Origin: Halictus rubicundus
Taxonomy: Eukaryota > Arthropoda > Insecta > Hymenoptera > Halictidae
Length of the DNA stretch: 64,000 bases
Assembly: GCF_050948215.1 (NCBI RefSeq)
Contig: NW_027488566.1
Span: 1,415,501-1,479,500 of the forward strand
Reading direction: 5' to 3'
Part shown: positions 30,422 to 41,520 of the stretch, piece by piece
Position numbering within the stretch: the first letter of the stretch is position 1
Layout: each line of letters starts with the position of its first letter
Position numbers and translations under genes: made by a program
Notes under the pieces: model-generated
Told to the model about the DNA's origin: nothing
What the model saw: the letters and a program-made list of their open reading frames with translations, nothing else
Databases searched by the model: none

Positions 30422-33400
30422 CTTCTTCTTTCCTCTATTTTCTCTTTCTTTCGTCTTATTTCAAGTGTGTTTTGTTCCCTTTCTATCGTGTTGAGATCGT
30501 TATGTCTACCTGTGTGAACGTGAGAGTCAAATATATTATGTATGTGTGTATGTGTTTGTAGGTGTCAGTGGTGGCGGTCGTTTCGTCCTCAGTATGTATG
30601 TTATTGTGTTTGGGTGTCTCTCTCTTACGCCGTCTTCTCTCCTTCGCTCGGGGTCGGCCGTTTTGTTTCCGTGTGCAACGGAATCCTATTCCCCCCCTGG
30701 AGCTCCCCTTCTGTTCCTATCCTTTTCTACGCGTTTTGTCTACCCTCCCCCTTCCCTCTTTGTTCGCACGCGAGCGAGATAGAAAATTTCGCAGCGGGAG
30801 AGCTCGGCAAGATCGCGGCTCGCTGAAATTTCGCTCGAGAGCAAGAGCGTTTTAGCGGAGAAGAAGCTACAGAGACAGAGTAATCCCGAAAGTACAACTG
30901 AAAGGGTCACCGACTTTACTTAACGGACCAACGTGGTATAGCGGTGGAGCACGCGCACGTGGCAAGACGGGTTTTAGGAGACTGAGCTCCGAACCGCGGC
31001 GCGGTAGTTTCGCTCGCGGAATCGGTAGCGCACGCACGCGCCGATACCGGTAAAGCCCACGTGGACACCGACATTCTGAGGCGCGTTATTATAAAATCAC
31101 GATTAACCGGGAACCAAGGCCGCAATCGCGACACTCTTTTCGTCTTTCTCTCTCTGCCCGGAGTAAGTATTGTTTTTTCTCTTATGAACTTGAAATTTCA
31201 GCTTCTAAAAAATTCCTACTGTTGCTATTTTATTATGTTTTATTATTAAATTTTTTCTTTTCTAGGGTGATTTTTCTAGATTTGCACTTTTTAGCTTATT
31301 TCTTAGTATATTCTATGTTATTTTAATTCTAATTACTTATTTTATTATGTTTTTATATTTTATTTTCTTTTATTTTGCAGGTTGGGAAAGGCAGTAGTTG
31401 AAAACACGGAGAATTAAAGGAATTTCTCTCTATTTAAAAATTCGAGTTTTACAATTTCGTCTAAATTCTAGTACCGAAGGTATCGCATTAAATGAACCTA
31501 AAACAGTTCGCTCGAAGACTATATAATTACACTCTAAATTGATGTTACTATACTAAGACTGAAACTAAAAATTAATACTAAAACTAAAGGCTAAAACTAA
31601 AACCTAAAATAAAGTTTCTAATTCTATTATTGTATGTTTAACTATCCGTGGTATAACTAAAAGTCGCATAAAATCGCTTAGTCTCGCGGAGTATCTCTAA
31701 AAACTATTTAAGACAAAAATTTGCTGAAACAATTAAACTAAGCTAATTCTAAATCGCTAAGGAATACTCGTTCTCTAGGAGAAAATCGCAGATAAATGGC
31801 TTAAAAACTAAAAAGATCGCTATAATCGCTACTTATGAAAAATTTGTAAACTCGCAAAATTGTTACGGTTATACTAAATTCGCCAGAGATCGCCACAAAA
31901 TCGTAGACAATCGCCAAAAATCCGTTCAGAAACGCCTAAATTTGCCGAAAAATTGCTAAAAATCGCACTTTTAAGGGTTTTGGCAAGAGGGAAGTGGGGG
32001 TTTTAGTATAATTAACCCCCGCTTTTTCTTTCCGGTATGGAAAGCCCTTGATGTACCCGGCGTTTGTCCCTTTGAAAGTTTTTTGACAAAACGTCTCTTT
32101 CTCCTTGTATGTATCGATCTCTCGAAAAAGGGTGGGGGGGGGGGGGGATTTCGAAAAATTTTTTCCCTTGGGGAGCATTTCCCCAGATCACGTGTACACC
32201 TTACGGTCCCGCACCGAGTCGACCCACGTGCTCAAAAATATTTTGAAGTCCGAAACTTTTTGGTCACCCGCTATACTGCTAAATTTCAACTATGTCCGAT
32301 TTTAATGTTATACGGCTCGTTGGAAAGCCACGGACGAGCCCTTAGCTTTCCCCCGATTCGTTTCCCGATTTTCTCGCAAACACGACCGCGAATTTTTGTA
32401 TCTCGGAAATGGGTGGGGGTATCGCGAAAAAGTTTTCAGGGGGGAGAATTCTTCTCCTTTCTGACCCCTTTCTACTCACCACCCTCGGAAATAGCCGGTC
32501 CTAAAATTTTGTGGTGATCGGACTATTTTTAGTGCTCTACCCTGTATAGCTGCTCTCCTAAAAAATTTCTATACCGTGTGTCGATTGAAACAAACTCTCC
32601 GTCTGGACACTTTAATTTTTTCCTAATTCCTACCTTGCTTTACTCGTTAGACCGACCCCTCACGTTGCGGAGTCCTTCTCTGCCTAACTTTTCCGATGGA
32701 ATCTTCCTTATCCAGTCCGTCTCTCTCTCTCTATAGACACTTTCCGGTTGAATCCTTTTCTCGAAATATTTCACTAATTTCGGATCTGTTTATTAATAAC
32801 CTCTCTAAAGCTGTTCCTTTTTATCCACTTTTTCACTATTTTCAGTTATTCCTATTTCAAAATTTTTCTTTAAAAACTCCTCTAGTTTTCCTCTAATCTT
32901 TTTCTTTTTCTTTTTTAGGTACACTTTCTTCCCGAGATAACTGCGCGACGCGGTTTTCCCGGAAAGTGCGGATTTCAGCACCCTCGTTTCCCGATTTTTG
33001 TCGGTAGAACTGTCTTTTCCGCGTAAGTAGGTCCGAGAAAGTTTATCAAATTTAATTTAATTTCTTTTTCTCTTTCAGGTTATTGCTGCGTAAAGATTTT
33101 CGAATTATAGGCCGTTAATGTTCAAAACGTCTCTGTTTTAGACTTCTGGGGGATTTCAGTATTGAAATCTTACCGGTCAGTCTAAGGTAAATGCAAAAGC
33201 TAACGATCGACGAAACTCTAGGTGATCAGGCGGGATGGGTTTGAATCACGTTAGAACTGTCGGTTGTAGTGTCAATAGACGAACTGATCGATCAGCAGGT
33301 CGTGTCGATCCGCCGCGTCCGCCCCCCCGCCCCCCCGCCGCACCCGCGAGGCTCGAGCTGCTCGATCCACCCGTGGCGTTCGCGGGGAGCGAGAGGCGCG

Positions 33401-33685
33401 GTGCGGGGACAGCAGCGTGCCGAGGCCGATCGATAGATCGTTGTCGTTATTTATTTTCGTGTTTCGTGTACATTGTGCATTGATATAAAATTGTACGTTG
33501 TAAAACTTGTTATAATGAAATGAGGAGTTATGAACAATGGATGTATGATGAAATAAATCTCTAACAGTCTCTCTAATCGATCTATTTTCACTCACTTTCC
33601 GTGACTTTATCTCCCTTCCCGAGGGAATTAACCCGGAACACCGCGTTTTTTATTCGCGTGTCGGCTACAAGTTCGGTTTTTATTT
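30422..33685 (-). repeat. 5' region of family A copy 2
   Basis: Noncoding counterpart of 13388-16022: a TGTGTGTATGTG/GGTGGCGGT segment near 30540-30590, an AAAATCGC zone (31660-31960), GAAGTGGGGGTTTTAG near 31990, G runs near 32130 and 32410, GGCTCGTTGGAAAGCC near 32313, and CACCGCGTTTTTTATTCGCG near 33640. The GC-rich, C-run section 33290-33400 has no counterpart in copy 1 and may be a separate small insertion. The full-length Gypsy element inserts at 33686 and the last ~105 bases of this region resume at 45195. Confidence 0.55.
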
Positions 33686-35378
33686 TGTGACGTGGCATAT
33701 TTGTCCACGTCCCGCCGATCAAGGTCGAAAGACCGGGCCACCCTTTGGCAGCACCACGGCAACAACGGCTGCCGTGATCGATCTCCCTGGGAGCACCCGA
33801 GACCCCAGATCCAGAAATTGACGCGGTTTAAACGCCGCGCCACTTGGCGCGACGAGAAGTTGCAGGACCGTGACCGGGTCCCTGGGGGGCCCGGATACTT
33901 TTCACCTCTCCCAGGAGCGCGGAAAATCCGGAAAGGAACGCTGAGGGACCGGCTACAAAGGACGCCCGCAAGGATACATCGAGGACGACACCGAGCCCGG
34001 GTTTGCCAACCCGGAGGCGCCGCCGAGGAATTACGGATCAGAGAAGGCCTTCATCTCGACCTCGTCGTCGCCTCGCCCGGAAAAATTGAAGAGGATCCGT
34101 GAAGGGATAGGCCCGAGGTCTTCCTCAGCGGGGGTTGGCCAATCAACACGTGTCATCGGAAGAGCGCTAACCAATGAGTTTGTTGCCGGAGGCCCCGGAC
34201 CGCTAGGTGCGGCCCTGACGCGTGCGAGCGAGTAATAGGTCCGAGCGTCGCGCGGGAGCGGGAAAAATGAGGAAAGTGGGGGACGCCTCACTTCCGCGTT
34301 TGCGAGGCTTCGCGAACTAGGGCACTGTGCCGCCAGATATAGTCGGGATTAGACCTTCTATTATTGCTTAAAAGAGTCAGTTTTCTTGTACGACCTATTG
34401 CTGCCGGAAGGACGAGGTCACGCTGCAGACCATCGAGCGAGCGACACCGCTTAGTAACCACGCTGCCGGGTGGTAAGTGCCGACTAGGCTTCTTTTCGTG
34501 TCTTTATTATTTTCGCGTTGGCTCGGTAAGCGTTTTGCGAATCGGCCGGACTTCCCGTCGAAATAAAGACGGAATCTCGCCCGCCGGGAATCGCGGTTCG
34601 AGGGAATTCGCGAAGGGGGTGAGACCGTCCGTCGGTCATCGGGCGAGGGATTCGTTCCGATACCGACCTTTGGCGATATTTGCGAATCTGGGGGTGTCCC
34701 ACGGTGGGACGACGCGACGTAGGCCGTACCGCCGTTTCCGGCTGTTTCCGACGGTCACAGTCGTTAGAATTTTGCTGCCGCGTATTCCATCGGAATCCGG
34801 TCGCTTCTCGACCGGCTAATTGCCATTCGTAGCTGCCGTACATCGCGCCTACGATCGGATTCGACGCGTAGGAGAGTAGAATCGGGAGAAATAAGCGCGA
34901 GCGACCGTCCAACTGTCGAACGTTTGTACTATACCGCGCGGGCTTCGTTTCCATCGCTGCCGGGTCGCCCCGGCAGCCTGCTGTAATCAGAACGATTAAT
35001 AAATGTAAAGTCGAAGCCCATTCTCGTCTATCTTTCTTTCGTGAGAAACCTTTCCGCCGCGGGAAACGTCCCGCATTCCTTCCGCGTAGTACCCTGGCCC
35101 GGACTGTCGCTATTCAGGCCCTCGCGCGGTCCTCGTGGGTTCGGCCGAATAATTAGCGTTTCGCGTAATTTTCGAAATCGTTCGTGTGACACTTGCGAGT
35201 GTCTGGCGCCCGTCTCGAGTCCCGAACCTGGTAAAGTCTTCCGTCGGGAAACACGCCGAACCCGCGGGGTACCGTTTGTCACCGGGCGAAACACGTCCCG
35301 CGCGGCCGAACGTGCCTAGCCCGTCGTGGCCCCGGTTTTCGTCCGTCGGACGGGTCGGAAAACGCGGGCCCCGTGACA
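33686..35378 (+). repeat. 5' LTR of the full-length Gypsy element
   Basis: Starts TGTGACGTGG and ends CCGTGACA (inverted TGT(G)AC-type ends). An AATAAA lies at 34998-35003, so R/U5 is probably the last ~400 bases. A GGTAAGT donor-like site lies near 34472. A hairpin GCTGCCGGG/CCCGGCAGC sits at 34956-34977. Six GCTGCCG heptamers: 33768, 34400, 34462, 34774, 34832, 34956. Short frames inside recur in the 3' LTR only because the LTRs are copies. Confidence 0.92.
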
Positions 35379-35381
35379 AAT

Positions 35382-35393
35382 TGGCGCCCGAAC
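35382..35393 (+). promoter_or_regulatory. Primer binding site
   Basis: TGGCGCCCGAAC begins four bases after the LTR end (CA at 35378). It is complementary to a tRNA 3' end of the form GTTCGGGCGCCA; retroviruses that use lysine tRNA have the same 12 bases. The following bases (ATCTGG) do not extend a lysine match that I can confirm, so the tRNA identity is left open. Confidence 0.8.
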
Positions 35394-36943
35394 ATCTGGA
35401 TATCTCGCCGGGAAAGTAAACTGAGAAAGGGCTTTTCCATAGAAAAGAGATACGCGAAGAGTGCGGGACTCTCACGTAAATTCTATCGTGTGGCCGGAAA
35501 CAAAGTCGGAACGCGATCGGTGCCGTCGCGTCGTGAAGACGAATACCTGTGTCGCGAATAAATAGAGAAACGCTACAAAACGAGCCAACGTTACCGAGAT
35601 TGAAAATTGATTGATAATTTTATGTTGTTATATTATCTATGAAATGCAATTTATTGTGACATGCTATGATACTGTTTATGAAATGTTATTTACTGTAATA
35701 TGGTATTTGTGAAATGTTACTATTCATGAAAATGGGCAATTTATTTGAAAAATATTTCAATTGATATGTGATAAATGGTCATTCTGCGGATCCCGGAAAC
35801 ACAAGGGAAAGAAAACCACGTATAATGACCATACAATGTTGTGAACCTCCATGGAATCAAGTACAAATTCGAGTAAATAATTAAGAAAATAATAGTACAA
35901 CTGATCAAAAGATAAAAATTTCAGTTCCATTGGTAATTACATTAGCTGCCGATTTAGTAATCCGAAGAGTCGTGTATTTATTTTGTGATTTCTTAATTTA
36001 TTTCATTATTTCTTGAGTAATTTCGTTATTTCTTAATTTATCCTGTTAGTTTCTAATTTATTCTGTTACGTTTTCATTTTATTTTGTTATTTCTTAATTT
36101 ATTTCGTTAAGTTTGGATTTTAGTTAGTAAATCGCGTATTTATTCCGCTGTTTTCTAATTTATTTTGTTATTCCGTGATTTTATTTTTGTTACCTCGTAT
36201 TTATTATCCTGTTTGCTAATTTATTCCGTAACGTCTATAAGTGCTTTGTCAATCCACTGTTTATTCGGTTACATTTTTAGTAAATCCGTAATTTTATAAC
36301 TAATGTAGTTCTTCGGAAATGCAAGTAAAAATGGAAAGATAGTACTTGATGAAGTGGAGAATTATTTACGATGATATGTTGAACTGAATTATTTGTGATG
36401 CCTCTTTGAAAGATTTAATATTTATTATTGATGCCTAATTGAATTGCACTACTGTACTGCTTATTTAATATGCTATATGTCATTTATGTATGTAATTTGC
36501 GGTGATGGAAGGGACGTTTTGAGAAAACGTTTCGTAGGAATTGTGCCGTCGGGAAACGTGCCGTCTTTGTAGTCGTCAAACGTACGAAAATAAGATTTGC
36601 GATCGGGAAACGAAACATTGGCGAAACAATCGCGCGTAAATAGCGAAAAACATTTAGCGAAATAGCACACAATTAGCGACAAACCATAATTAACGTTGTA
36701 AAAATTGCTGGGGAAAGCCGTACGAATAGGAAAATCAATTCACGCTGCCGGAATAAAATTTCGAAACACGCGAACACACCCGATACATTAGCGAGGAATT
36801 TAGAGATAGTTTTTCTGTTGCCGATTGGGACAAGGGACCCATTGTTCGTACGCGTACCGCGGCAAGGACATCGGCCGAGGTCGCCTCGCCCGAGCGAGGT
36901 AACCAAAACATAAACAGACCGGGAATTTATAGCCTTGCCTGAA
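35394..36943 (+). other. Long untranslated leader with AT-rich minisatellite
   Basis: About 1.5 kb between PBS and gag. The part 35950-36260 consists of about a dozen imperfect ~22-base units of the type ATTTCTTAATTTATTCTGTT (TTAATTTATT plus a (T/C)(C/T)(C/T)GTTA variant). No protein is likely. Length and repetition suggest a structured leader or packaging region; that is inference. Confidence 0.65.
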
Positions 36944-38311
36944 ATGCGAAGTAACGCGATACAAAGGGACTCGGGAAATAGTAAACAGATGAGCGACATG
37001 CTCAAGCCAGAACTCGACGAGGGGGACGAGGGGGAAGCGAAGTCGGTCTACGGGGAAGCATCGGATGAATGGCCTTTGTCCGACGCAGAACCAAACACCG
37101 AAAACAATAAATGGGCGGAAAGATCACCGCCGAAAAATTTTACGTTGCCGGTACCGAACTTTAACACTCAAGAACCGATGCCGGAATTTCGCGATGATGA
37201 ACCGAGATCGAACCCCTTATACCTCGTATCCGGAATGAAACCAAGCCATTCTAAAGCGAGCCCGCCGAGCATATCACGCGAGTCATTTTACCGAGGCACG
37301 CCAACCGCAGAAATAATGCGTAAATGGCGAATAAAATTCTCAGGAGCACCAGGAGAGGATTCGGAATCCTTCCTGGATGGCCTAATGAAACAACGTAAAT
37401 ATTGTAGTATCGCGGACGAAAATTTATTACGCTGTCTGCCGGTATGTTTAGACGGGATAGCGGCCCATTGGTACGAAACGCGGGAAAATAAATGGACGTC
37501 GTGGAATAAATTTGTTACCGAATTTAGGAAATTCTTCGGGGATCCCGAGTATCGGGAAACACTGGAAAGAAATATTAAAGATCGCTATCAAGGGGAAAAT
37601 GAGCCAGTACGCGATTACATTGTAATAATGCGGGCAATGTTTAACAAATTAAACCCATCGTGGCCGGAAGATAAAAAGATTCGGAAAGTATATTGGGGCG
37701 CGAAACCAATTATTAGACAGGCAATAGCACTGACGACAATAGTAACGCTGGAACAATTAGAAGACGAATTATTAGAAGCAGACCGACAGACGAACATGAC
37801 GACAAGACATAACCCAAGAGCGTCCGAAATGGCCCACCCAAGCTTCGCATACGACCCATATCGATACCCCCGCCAAAAACAACAGGGAAAAGGGAAATGG
37901 AATAATAATGAATACGCGTATGCAATGGCTGCCGTTTCAAACGTTGATAGCGAGGGATCCAGCGAAAAATCCTCCAGCCCTACCCGCGAGAATCGAAACG
38001 TGAAATCAGAAAGAAAAATGATACGGCCGCGTAACACCTCAACGCAACGGACAGAAACCTCCGGAAAAGACGACAAGCGTCAAGTACCGCCGCGCGACAA
38101 ACAACGCACGAGCGGGAAAATATCGCTAATATGCTGGAACTGCCGTAAGACCGGGCATATGTCGCGAGATTGTCGCGAAGAGCCTCGGCTGCATTGCTAC
38201 AGCTGCGGAGCGGAGGGAGTCACAATAAAAAGATGCCGCAAATGTAATAGATTCACGGGAAACGAGAAGAGAAGTCGCTCGGAGGGGCCGGAGAGACTTC
38301 ACCCGAACTAA
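36944..38311 (+). CDS. gag: Gag polyprotein of full-length Gypsy
   Basis: 455 residues from the first ATG at 36944 (a TTG three codons earlier also extends the frame). Residues ~125-280 form a retrotransposon-gag capsid domain (KWRIKFSGAPGEDSESFLDGL, CLDGIAAHWYETRENKWTSW, FRKFFGDPEYRETLERNI, YQGENEPVRDYIVIM). A basic Ser/Arg-rich region is followed by a nucleocapsid with a true CCHC knuckle (CWNCRKTGHMSRDC) and a second that has Val for His (CYSCGAEGVTIKRC) plus CRKC. It assembles the particle and binds element RNA. It ends TAA at 38309, overlapping pol by 61 bases in the other frame. Confidence 0.92.
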   Translation: MRSNAIQRDSGNSKQMSDMLKPELDEGDEGEAKSVYGEASDEWPLSDAEPNTENNKWAERSPPKNFTLPVPNFNTQEPMPEFRDDEPRSNPLYLVSGMKPSHSKASPPSISRESFYRGTPTAEIMRKWRIKFSGAPGEDSESFLDGLMKQRKYCSIADENLLRCLPVCLDGIAAHWYETRENKWTSWNKFVTEFRKFFGDPEYRETLERNIKDRYQGENEPVRDYIVIMRAMFNKLNPSWPEDKKIRKVYWGAKPIIRQAIALTTIVTLEQLEDELLEADRQTNMTTRHNPRASEMAHPSFAYDPYRYPRQKQQGKGKWNNNEYAYAMAAVSNVDSEGSSEKSSSPTRENRNVKSERKMIRPRNTSTQRTETSGKDDKRQVPPRDKQRTSGKISLICWNCRKTGHMSRDCREEPRLHCYSCGAEGVTIKRCRKCNRFTGNEKRSRSEGPERLHPN

Positions 38312-41300
38312 TATCGGCCCGCGTCGAGTTAAAAGAAAAAGTAAAAACACCGCCGGTACTAACAATAAAAGCATATATCGGAAAGCTGCCGGTTCGCGTA
38401 TTAGTAGACTCGGGGTCTACGATAACATTTATAAGCCGGGCCGTAATCACTAAAATAGATGCCGGAGAAATAAAGTTAAAAAGAACGGAACGTCCATGCT
38501 ATTTCCTTTTAGCAACAGCTGCCGTAGATCGAGCAACGGAAGAAGCGAAATTCAAATTAAGAATCGGGAGTAAAGAATGCCACTTATTAGCACGCGTGTT
38601 AGACAACCTAGTGACACCGGTATTATTAGGGATAGATGCAATAGCAAAATTCGGAATTGTCGCGGAATACCACCGGACTATTTGGTATTTTGCAGAACGG
38701 CCGGAGGAAACGTTTAGTTTCAGCGATACCCCCCACGCGACGATTTGCTGCGGGTTACAAAAATTAACCGACATAGAGAAGGTTAAATTGGAAAAATTTC
38801 TAGAGACTTCGCTGCCGGAGTTCGAAAAGATGACGGGGTTGACCGACTTGATTAGCCACAAAATTGACGTTGGCGACCACCCGCCTATAAAACAGAGATA
38901 TTATGCCGTCTCTCCTAAAGTGCAGGAAGCAATATACAAGGAAGTAGATACCTTATTAGCGGATGGCATAATCGAACCGTCACAAAGCGGCTGGTCAAGT
39001 CCAATAGTGATGGTCAAGAAACCAAACGGGAAATATCGATTTTGTCTCGATTTTAGAAAAGTAAACGAGGTCTCTAGAAAAGACGCGTACCCCTTACCAC
39101 TCATGACGCAGATACTAGACAAGCTACGCGCCGCGAAATACATTTCGACACTTGATCTCAGCCAGGCGTACTTCCAAATCCCCTTAGAACCGGGAAGTCG
39201 CGAAATCACGGCGTTCACGGTACCGGGCAAAGGATTGTTTCATTTCCGCCGCATGCCGTATGGGCTCACGGGAGCACCGGCCACCTTCCAACGTTTACTA
39301 GATCGTTTAATAGGGCCAGAAATGGAACCCCACGCGTTCGCATATCTGGACGATATCATTATCGTGACGAAAACGTTCGACGAACATCTCGAATGGCTGA
39401 ACCGCGTACTAGAACGTATCAAAGCCGCCGGACTAACAATCAATCCCGAAAAATGCGAATTCTGTCGCCAGCAAGTCCGCTATTTGGGATTCGTGGTCAG
39501 TCACGAGGGGCTAAAAGTGGATGCCGACAAGATAAAACCAATCTTGACGTACCCTCCCCCGAGAAACGTGAAACAGGTGCGGCGATTTCTGGGAATGGCA
39601 TCCTGGTATAGGAGATTCATTCCGAGATTCGCAACACTTGCCGAACCGCTGAACAGCTTACTGCGGAAAGATCGGGTATGGGAATGGGAGGACGGACAAC
39701 AAACCGCCTTCGAAACCCTAAGGGATGCGATCGCAACGGCACCAACCCTTTCGTGCCCTGATTTCGAAATCCCTTTCACCTTGCAGACGGATGCGAGCAC
39801 GGTAGGATTAGGCGCCGTTTTAACGCAAGAGGTCGAGGGAATAGAAAAAGTAATCGCGTTCGCCAGCAGGTCTCTCACGCTGCCGGAGAGAAAATATTCC
39901 GCAACGGAATTAGAATGTCTAGCTATAGTCTGGGCGGTACAGAAATTTAGGGCATATCTGGAAGGGTACACATTTACCGTCATAACCGATCACAACAGTT
40001 TGCGATGGTTAAGAAAGTTGCAAAACCCGTCAGGAAGATTAGCGCGTTGGGCCCTACAACTACTGGAATACGATTTTCAGGTGGTGTACAGGCAGGGCGC
40101 ATTAAATAAGGTGCCGGACGCCCTCTCGCGCGTTTTTGAGGGGGGGGGTGTCGTTGGGGGGGAAACCCCGATAGCTGCCGTAGTACGCGCGAGTTGGTAC
40201 GAGGGAAAATTCGCGGAGGTCGAGAAAAACCCGGAAAAATTTAAAGACTGGTCCATCCGTAGCGGGGAGTTATATTGCCGAAGAACCGATCCTTTGATCG
40301 CAGAAACGCTAGGGCAAGACGGGGACGAATGGAAATTAGTTGTCCCCGAGGAGCGCAGAACCGAGATCCTGCAGGAGGCGCACGACAGTCCGCAGGCGGG
40401 ACACTTAGGCATAGAAAAGACCTACTATCGAATCGCGGCTCGCTACTACTGGCCCGGCATGTATCGTACCGCGGTAGAATACGTAAGACGCTGTACTACC
40501 TGCCAACTTACGAAAGTGGAGCAGACACTCCCTTCCGGGTTGATGGGTCGGCGCCGTATTGACACGCCGTGGTCGGTGATAGCTGCCGACATCATGGGCC
40601 CGTTCCCCCCTAGCAGGTCCGGTAACGCGTACCTCCTAGTAATCCAAGATCTGTTCACAAAATGGATAGAGTGCGCCCCGCTACGACGTGCGACCGGTCC
40701 GAAAATTGCCGAGGTTCTAGAGGGGTTAGTTTTCTCCCGGTGGGGAACCCCTGACGTGCTCGTGACGGACAACGGCACCGAATTCGTGAACAAATGTTTG
40801 CGCGACCTTGCCGAAGACTACGGGATTCGGCTCACTACGACTCCCCCGTACCACCCGCAAGCAAACCCGGTGGAACGCGTCAACAGGGTTCTGAAAACAA
40901 TGATAGTAGCATATATTGGAAGGGATCATAGGGACTGGGACGGGAATCTACCCCAGTTCCGTTTCGCGTACAACACAGCAAGACACTCAGTAATACAGGC
41001 TTCCCCAGCCTTTTTAAATTTCGGGCGAGAACCGCGACCGGCCAAATGCGTGCGAGCGGAGGTAGAGCCGCCTATAGATCTCGAATTAGGATCCACCGCG
41101 AAGTGGAAAGAGCGGGTTACCCAGCTGCCGTTATTGAGGAGCTGGGTGATAGAAAACCTGGAAGATGCGTATAATCGCCAGGCGCGACACTACAATTTGC
41201 GACACCGAGATAGGGAGTTCGAGGTAGGGGATAAGGTTTTAAAACGGCAACGCGTATTATCATCGGCAGCGCAACACGTAGCGGCGAAATTAGTACCGAA

Positions 41301-41445
41301 ATATACAGGGCCCGTAGTTATCACGAAAAAGATTTCGCCGGTCGTATATTGCGTAGCGACCGAGACCGGCAAGGGCTTAGGCAAAGTCCACGTCAGCGAT
41401 CTGAAAACGTTCCTTCCATCACGAGAACGAGAGAGCCAGAACTAA
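38251..41445 (+). CDS. pol: Pol polyprotein: protease, RT, RNase H, integrase
   Basis: Open in the -1 frame from 38251 to TAA at 41443. Protease: VLVDSGSTITF near 38400, with LLGIDAIAKFGIV later. RT: SPIVMVKKPNGKYRFCLDFRK, STLDLSQAYFQIPL, TGAPATFQRLLDRL, catalytic YLDDIII near 39342-39360, RYLGFVVS. RNase H: LQTDASTVGLGA, SATELECLAIVWAV, TDHNSL. Integrase: H-x3-H...C-x2-C zinc finger (HDSPQAGHLG ... CTTC), then ADIMGPFP, VTDNGTEF and NPVERVNRVLKTM for D,D,E. C-terminal GPY/F-like module KYTGPVVITKKISPVVY. All motifs are intact. It is a close relative of the relic at 17000-19275. The Gypsy clade is not assigned. Confidence 0.95.
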   Translation: MHGKREEKSLGGAGETSPELISARVELKEKVKTPPVLTIKAYIGKLPVRVLVDSGSTITFISRAVITKIDAGEIKLKRTERPCYFLLATAAVDRATEEAKFKLRIGSKECHLLARVLDNLVTPVLLGIDAIAKFGIVAEYHRTIWYFAERPEETFSFSDTPHATICCGLQKLTDIEKVKLEKFLETSLPEFEKMTGLTDLISHKIDVGDHPPIKQRYYAVSPKVQEAIYKEVDTLLADGIIEPSQSGWSSPIVMVKKPNGKYRFCLDFRKVNEVSRKDAYPLPLMTQILDKLRAAKYISTLDLSQAYFQIPLEPGSREITAFTVPGKGLFHFRRMPYGLTGAPATFQRLLDRLIGPEMEPHAFAYLDDIIIVTKTFDEHLEWLNRVLERIKAAGLTINPEKCEFCRQQVRYLGFVVSHEGLKVDADKIKPILTYPPPRNVKQVRRFLGMASWYRRFIPRFATLAEPLNSLLRKDRVWEWEDGQQTAFETLRDAIATAPTLSCPDFEIPFTLQTDASTVGLGAVLTQEVEGIEKVIAFASRSLTLPERKYSATELECLAIVWAVQKFRAYLEGYTFTVITDHNSLRWLRKLQNPSGRLARWALQLLEYDFQVVYRQGALNKVPDALSRVFEGGGVVGGETPIAAVVRASWYEGKFAEVEKNPEKFKDWSIRSGELYCRRTDPLIAETLGQDGDEWKLVVPEERRTEILQEAHDSPQAGHLGIEKTYYRIAARYYWPGMYRTAVEYVRRCTTCQLTKVEQTLPSGLMGRRRIDTPWSVIAADIMGPFPPSRSGNAYLLVIQDLFTKWIECAPLRRATGPKIAEVLEGLVFSRWGTPDVLVTDNGTEFVNKCLRDLAEDYGIRLTTTPPYHPQANPVERVNRVLKTMIVAYIGRDHRDWDGNLPQFRFAYNTARHSVIQASPAFLNFGREPRPAKCVRAEVEPPIDLELGSTAKWKERVTQLPLLRSWVIENLEDAYNRQARHYNLRHRDREFEVGDKVLKRQRVLSSAAQHVAAKLVPKYTGPVVITKKISPVVYCVATETGKGLGKVHVSDLKTFLPSRERESQN
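38257..38263 (+). promoter_or_regulatory. Predicted -1 ribosomal frameshift site GGGAAAC
   Basis: The heptamer lies in the zero frame as G GGA AAC (Thr-Gly-Asn in Gag), the canonical X XXY YYZ slippery form, inside the 61-base gag/pol overlap. The pol frame is -1 relative to gag and has stops just upstream (TAATAG at 38245-38250), so a shift here gives Gag-Pol. A GC-rich GGAGGGGCCGGAG stretch follows and may stimulate it. The same heptamer is in the other Gypsy element at 63884-63890. Confidence 0.75.
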
Positions 41446-41520
41446 AGAGAAGAGTTTCATTTCAGTATCGTGACGCCTCTCTGAAAAAAAAAAGAGAAAA
41501 TAAGCTGCCGGAAGAAAAGA
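41446..41520 (+). other. pol-ORF3 spacer
   Basis: 75 bases holding an A-rich/purine run (A10-like at 41484-41494, AAGAGAAAATAAG) and one GCTGCCG at 41504, ten bases before the ORF3 start. It could serve for reinitiation or as a splice acceptor region; neither is demonstrated. Confidence 0.5.

Larger units (their letters stand above)
19291..33685 (-). mobile_element. LINE family A copy 2, 3'-truncated and multiply interrupted
   Basis: Second copy of the R1-like LINE, minus strand. The RT is lost: it stops at ITEEII-like residues against the Gypsy relic at 19290. Remaining parts are endonuclease plus linker (19291-20625), ORF1 zinc knuckles (split at 20732-22384 by a solo LTR), ORF1 middle (22385-23145), ORF1 N-part (29765-30421) and the 5' region (30422-33685 and 45195-45300). 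Family B (23146-29744) and the full-length Gypsy element (33686-45194) are nested inside with clean target duplications, so they are younger. Confidence 0.75.

Noticed and set aside
34364..34819. Frames conserved identically at 34364-34819 and 44180-44635
   Set aside because: Identity is due to the LTR duplication, not to selection on a protein.
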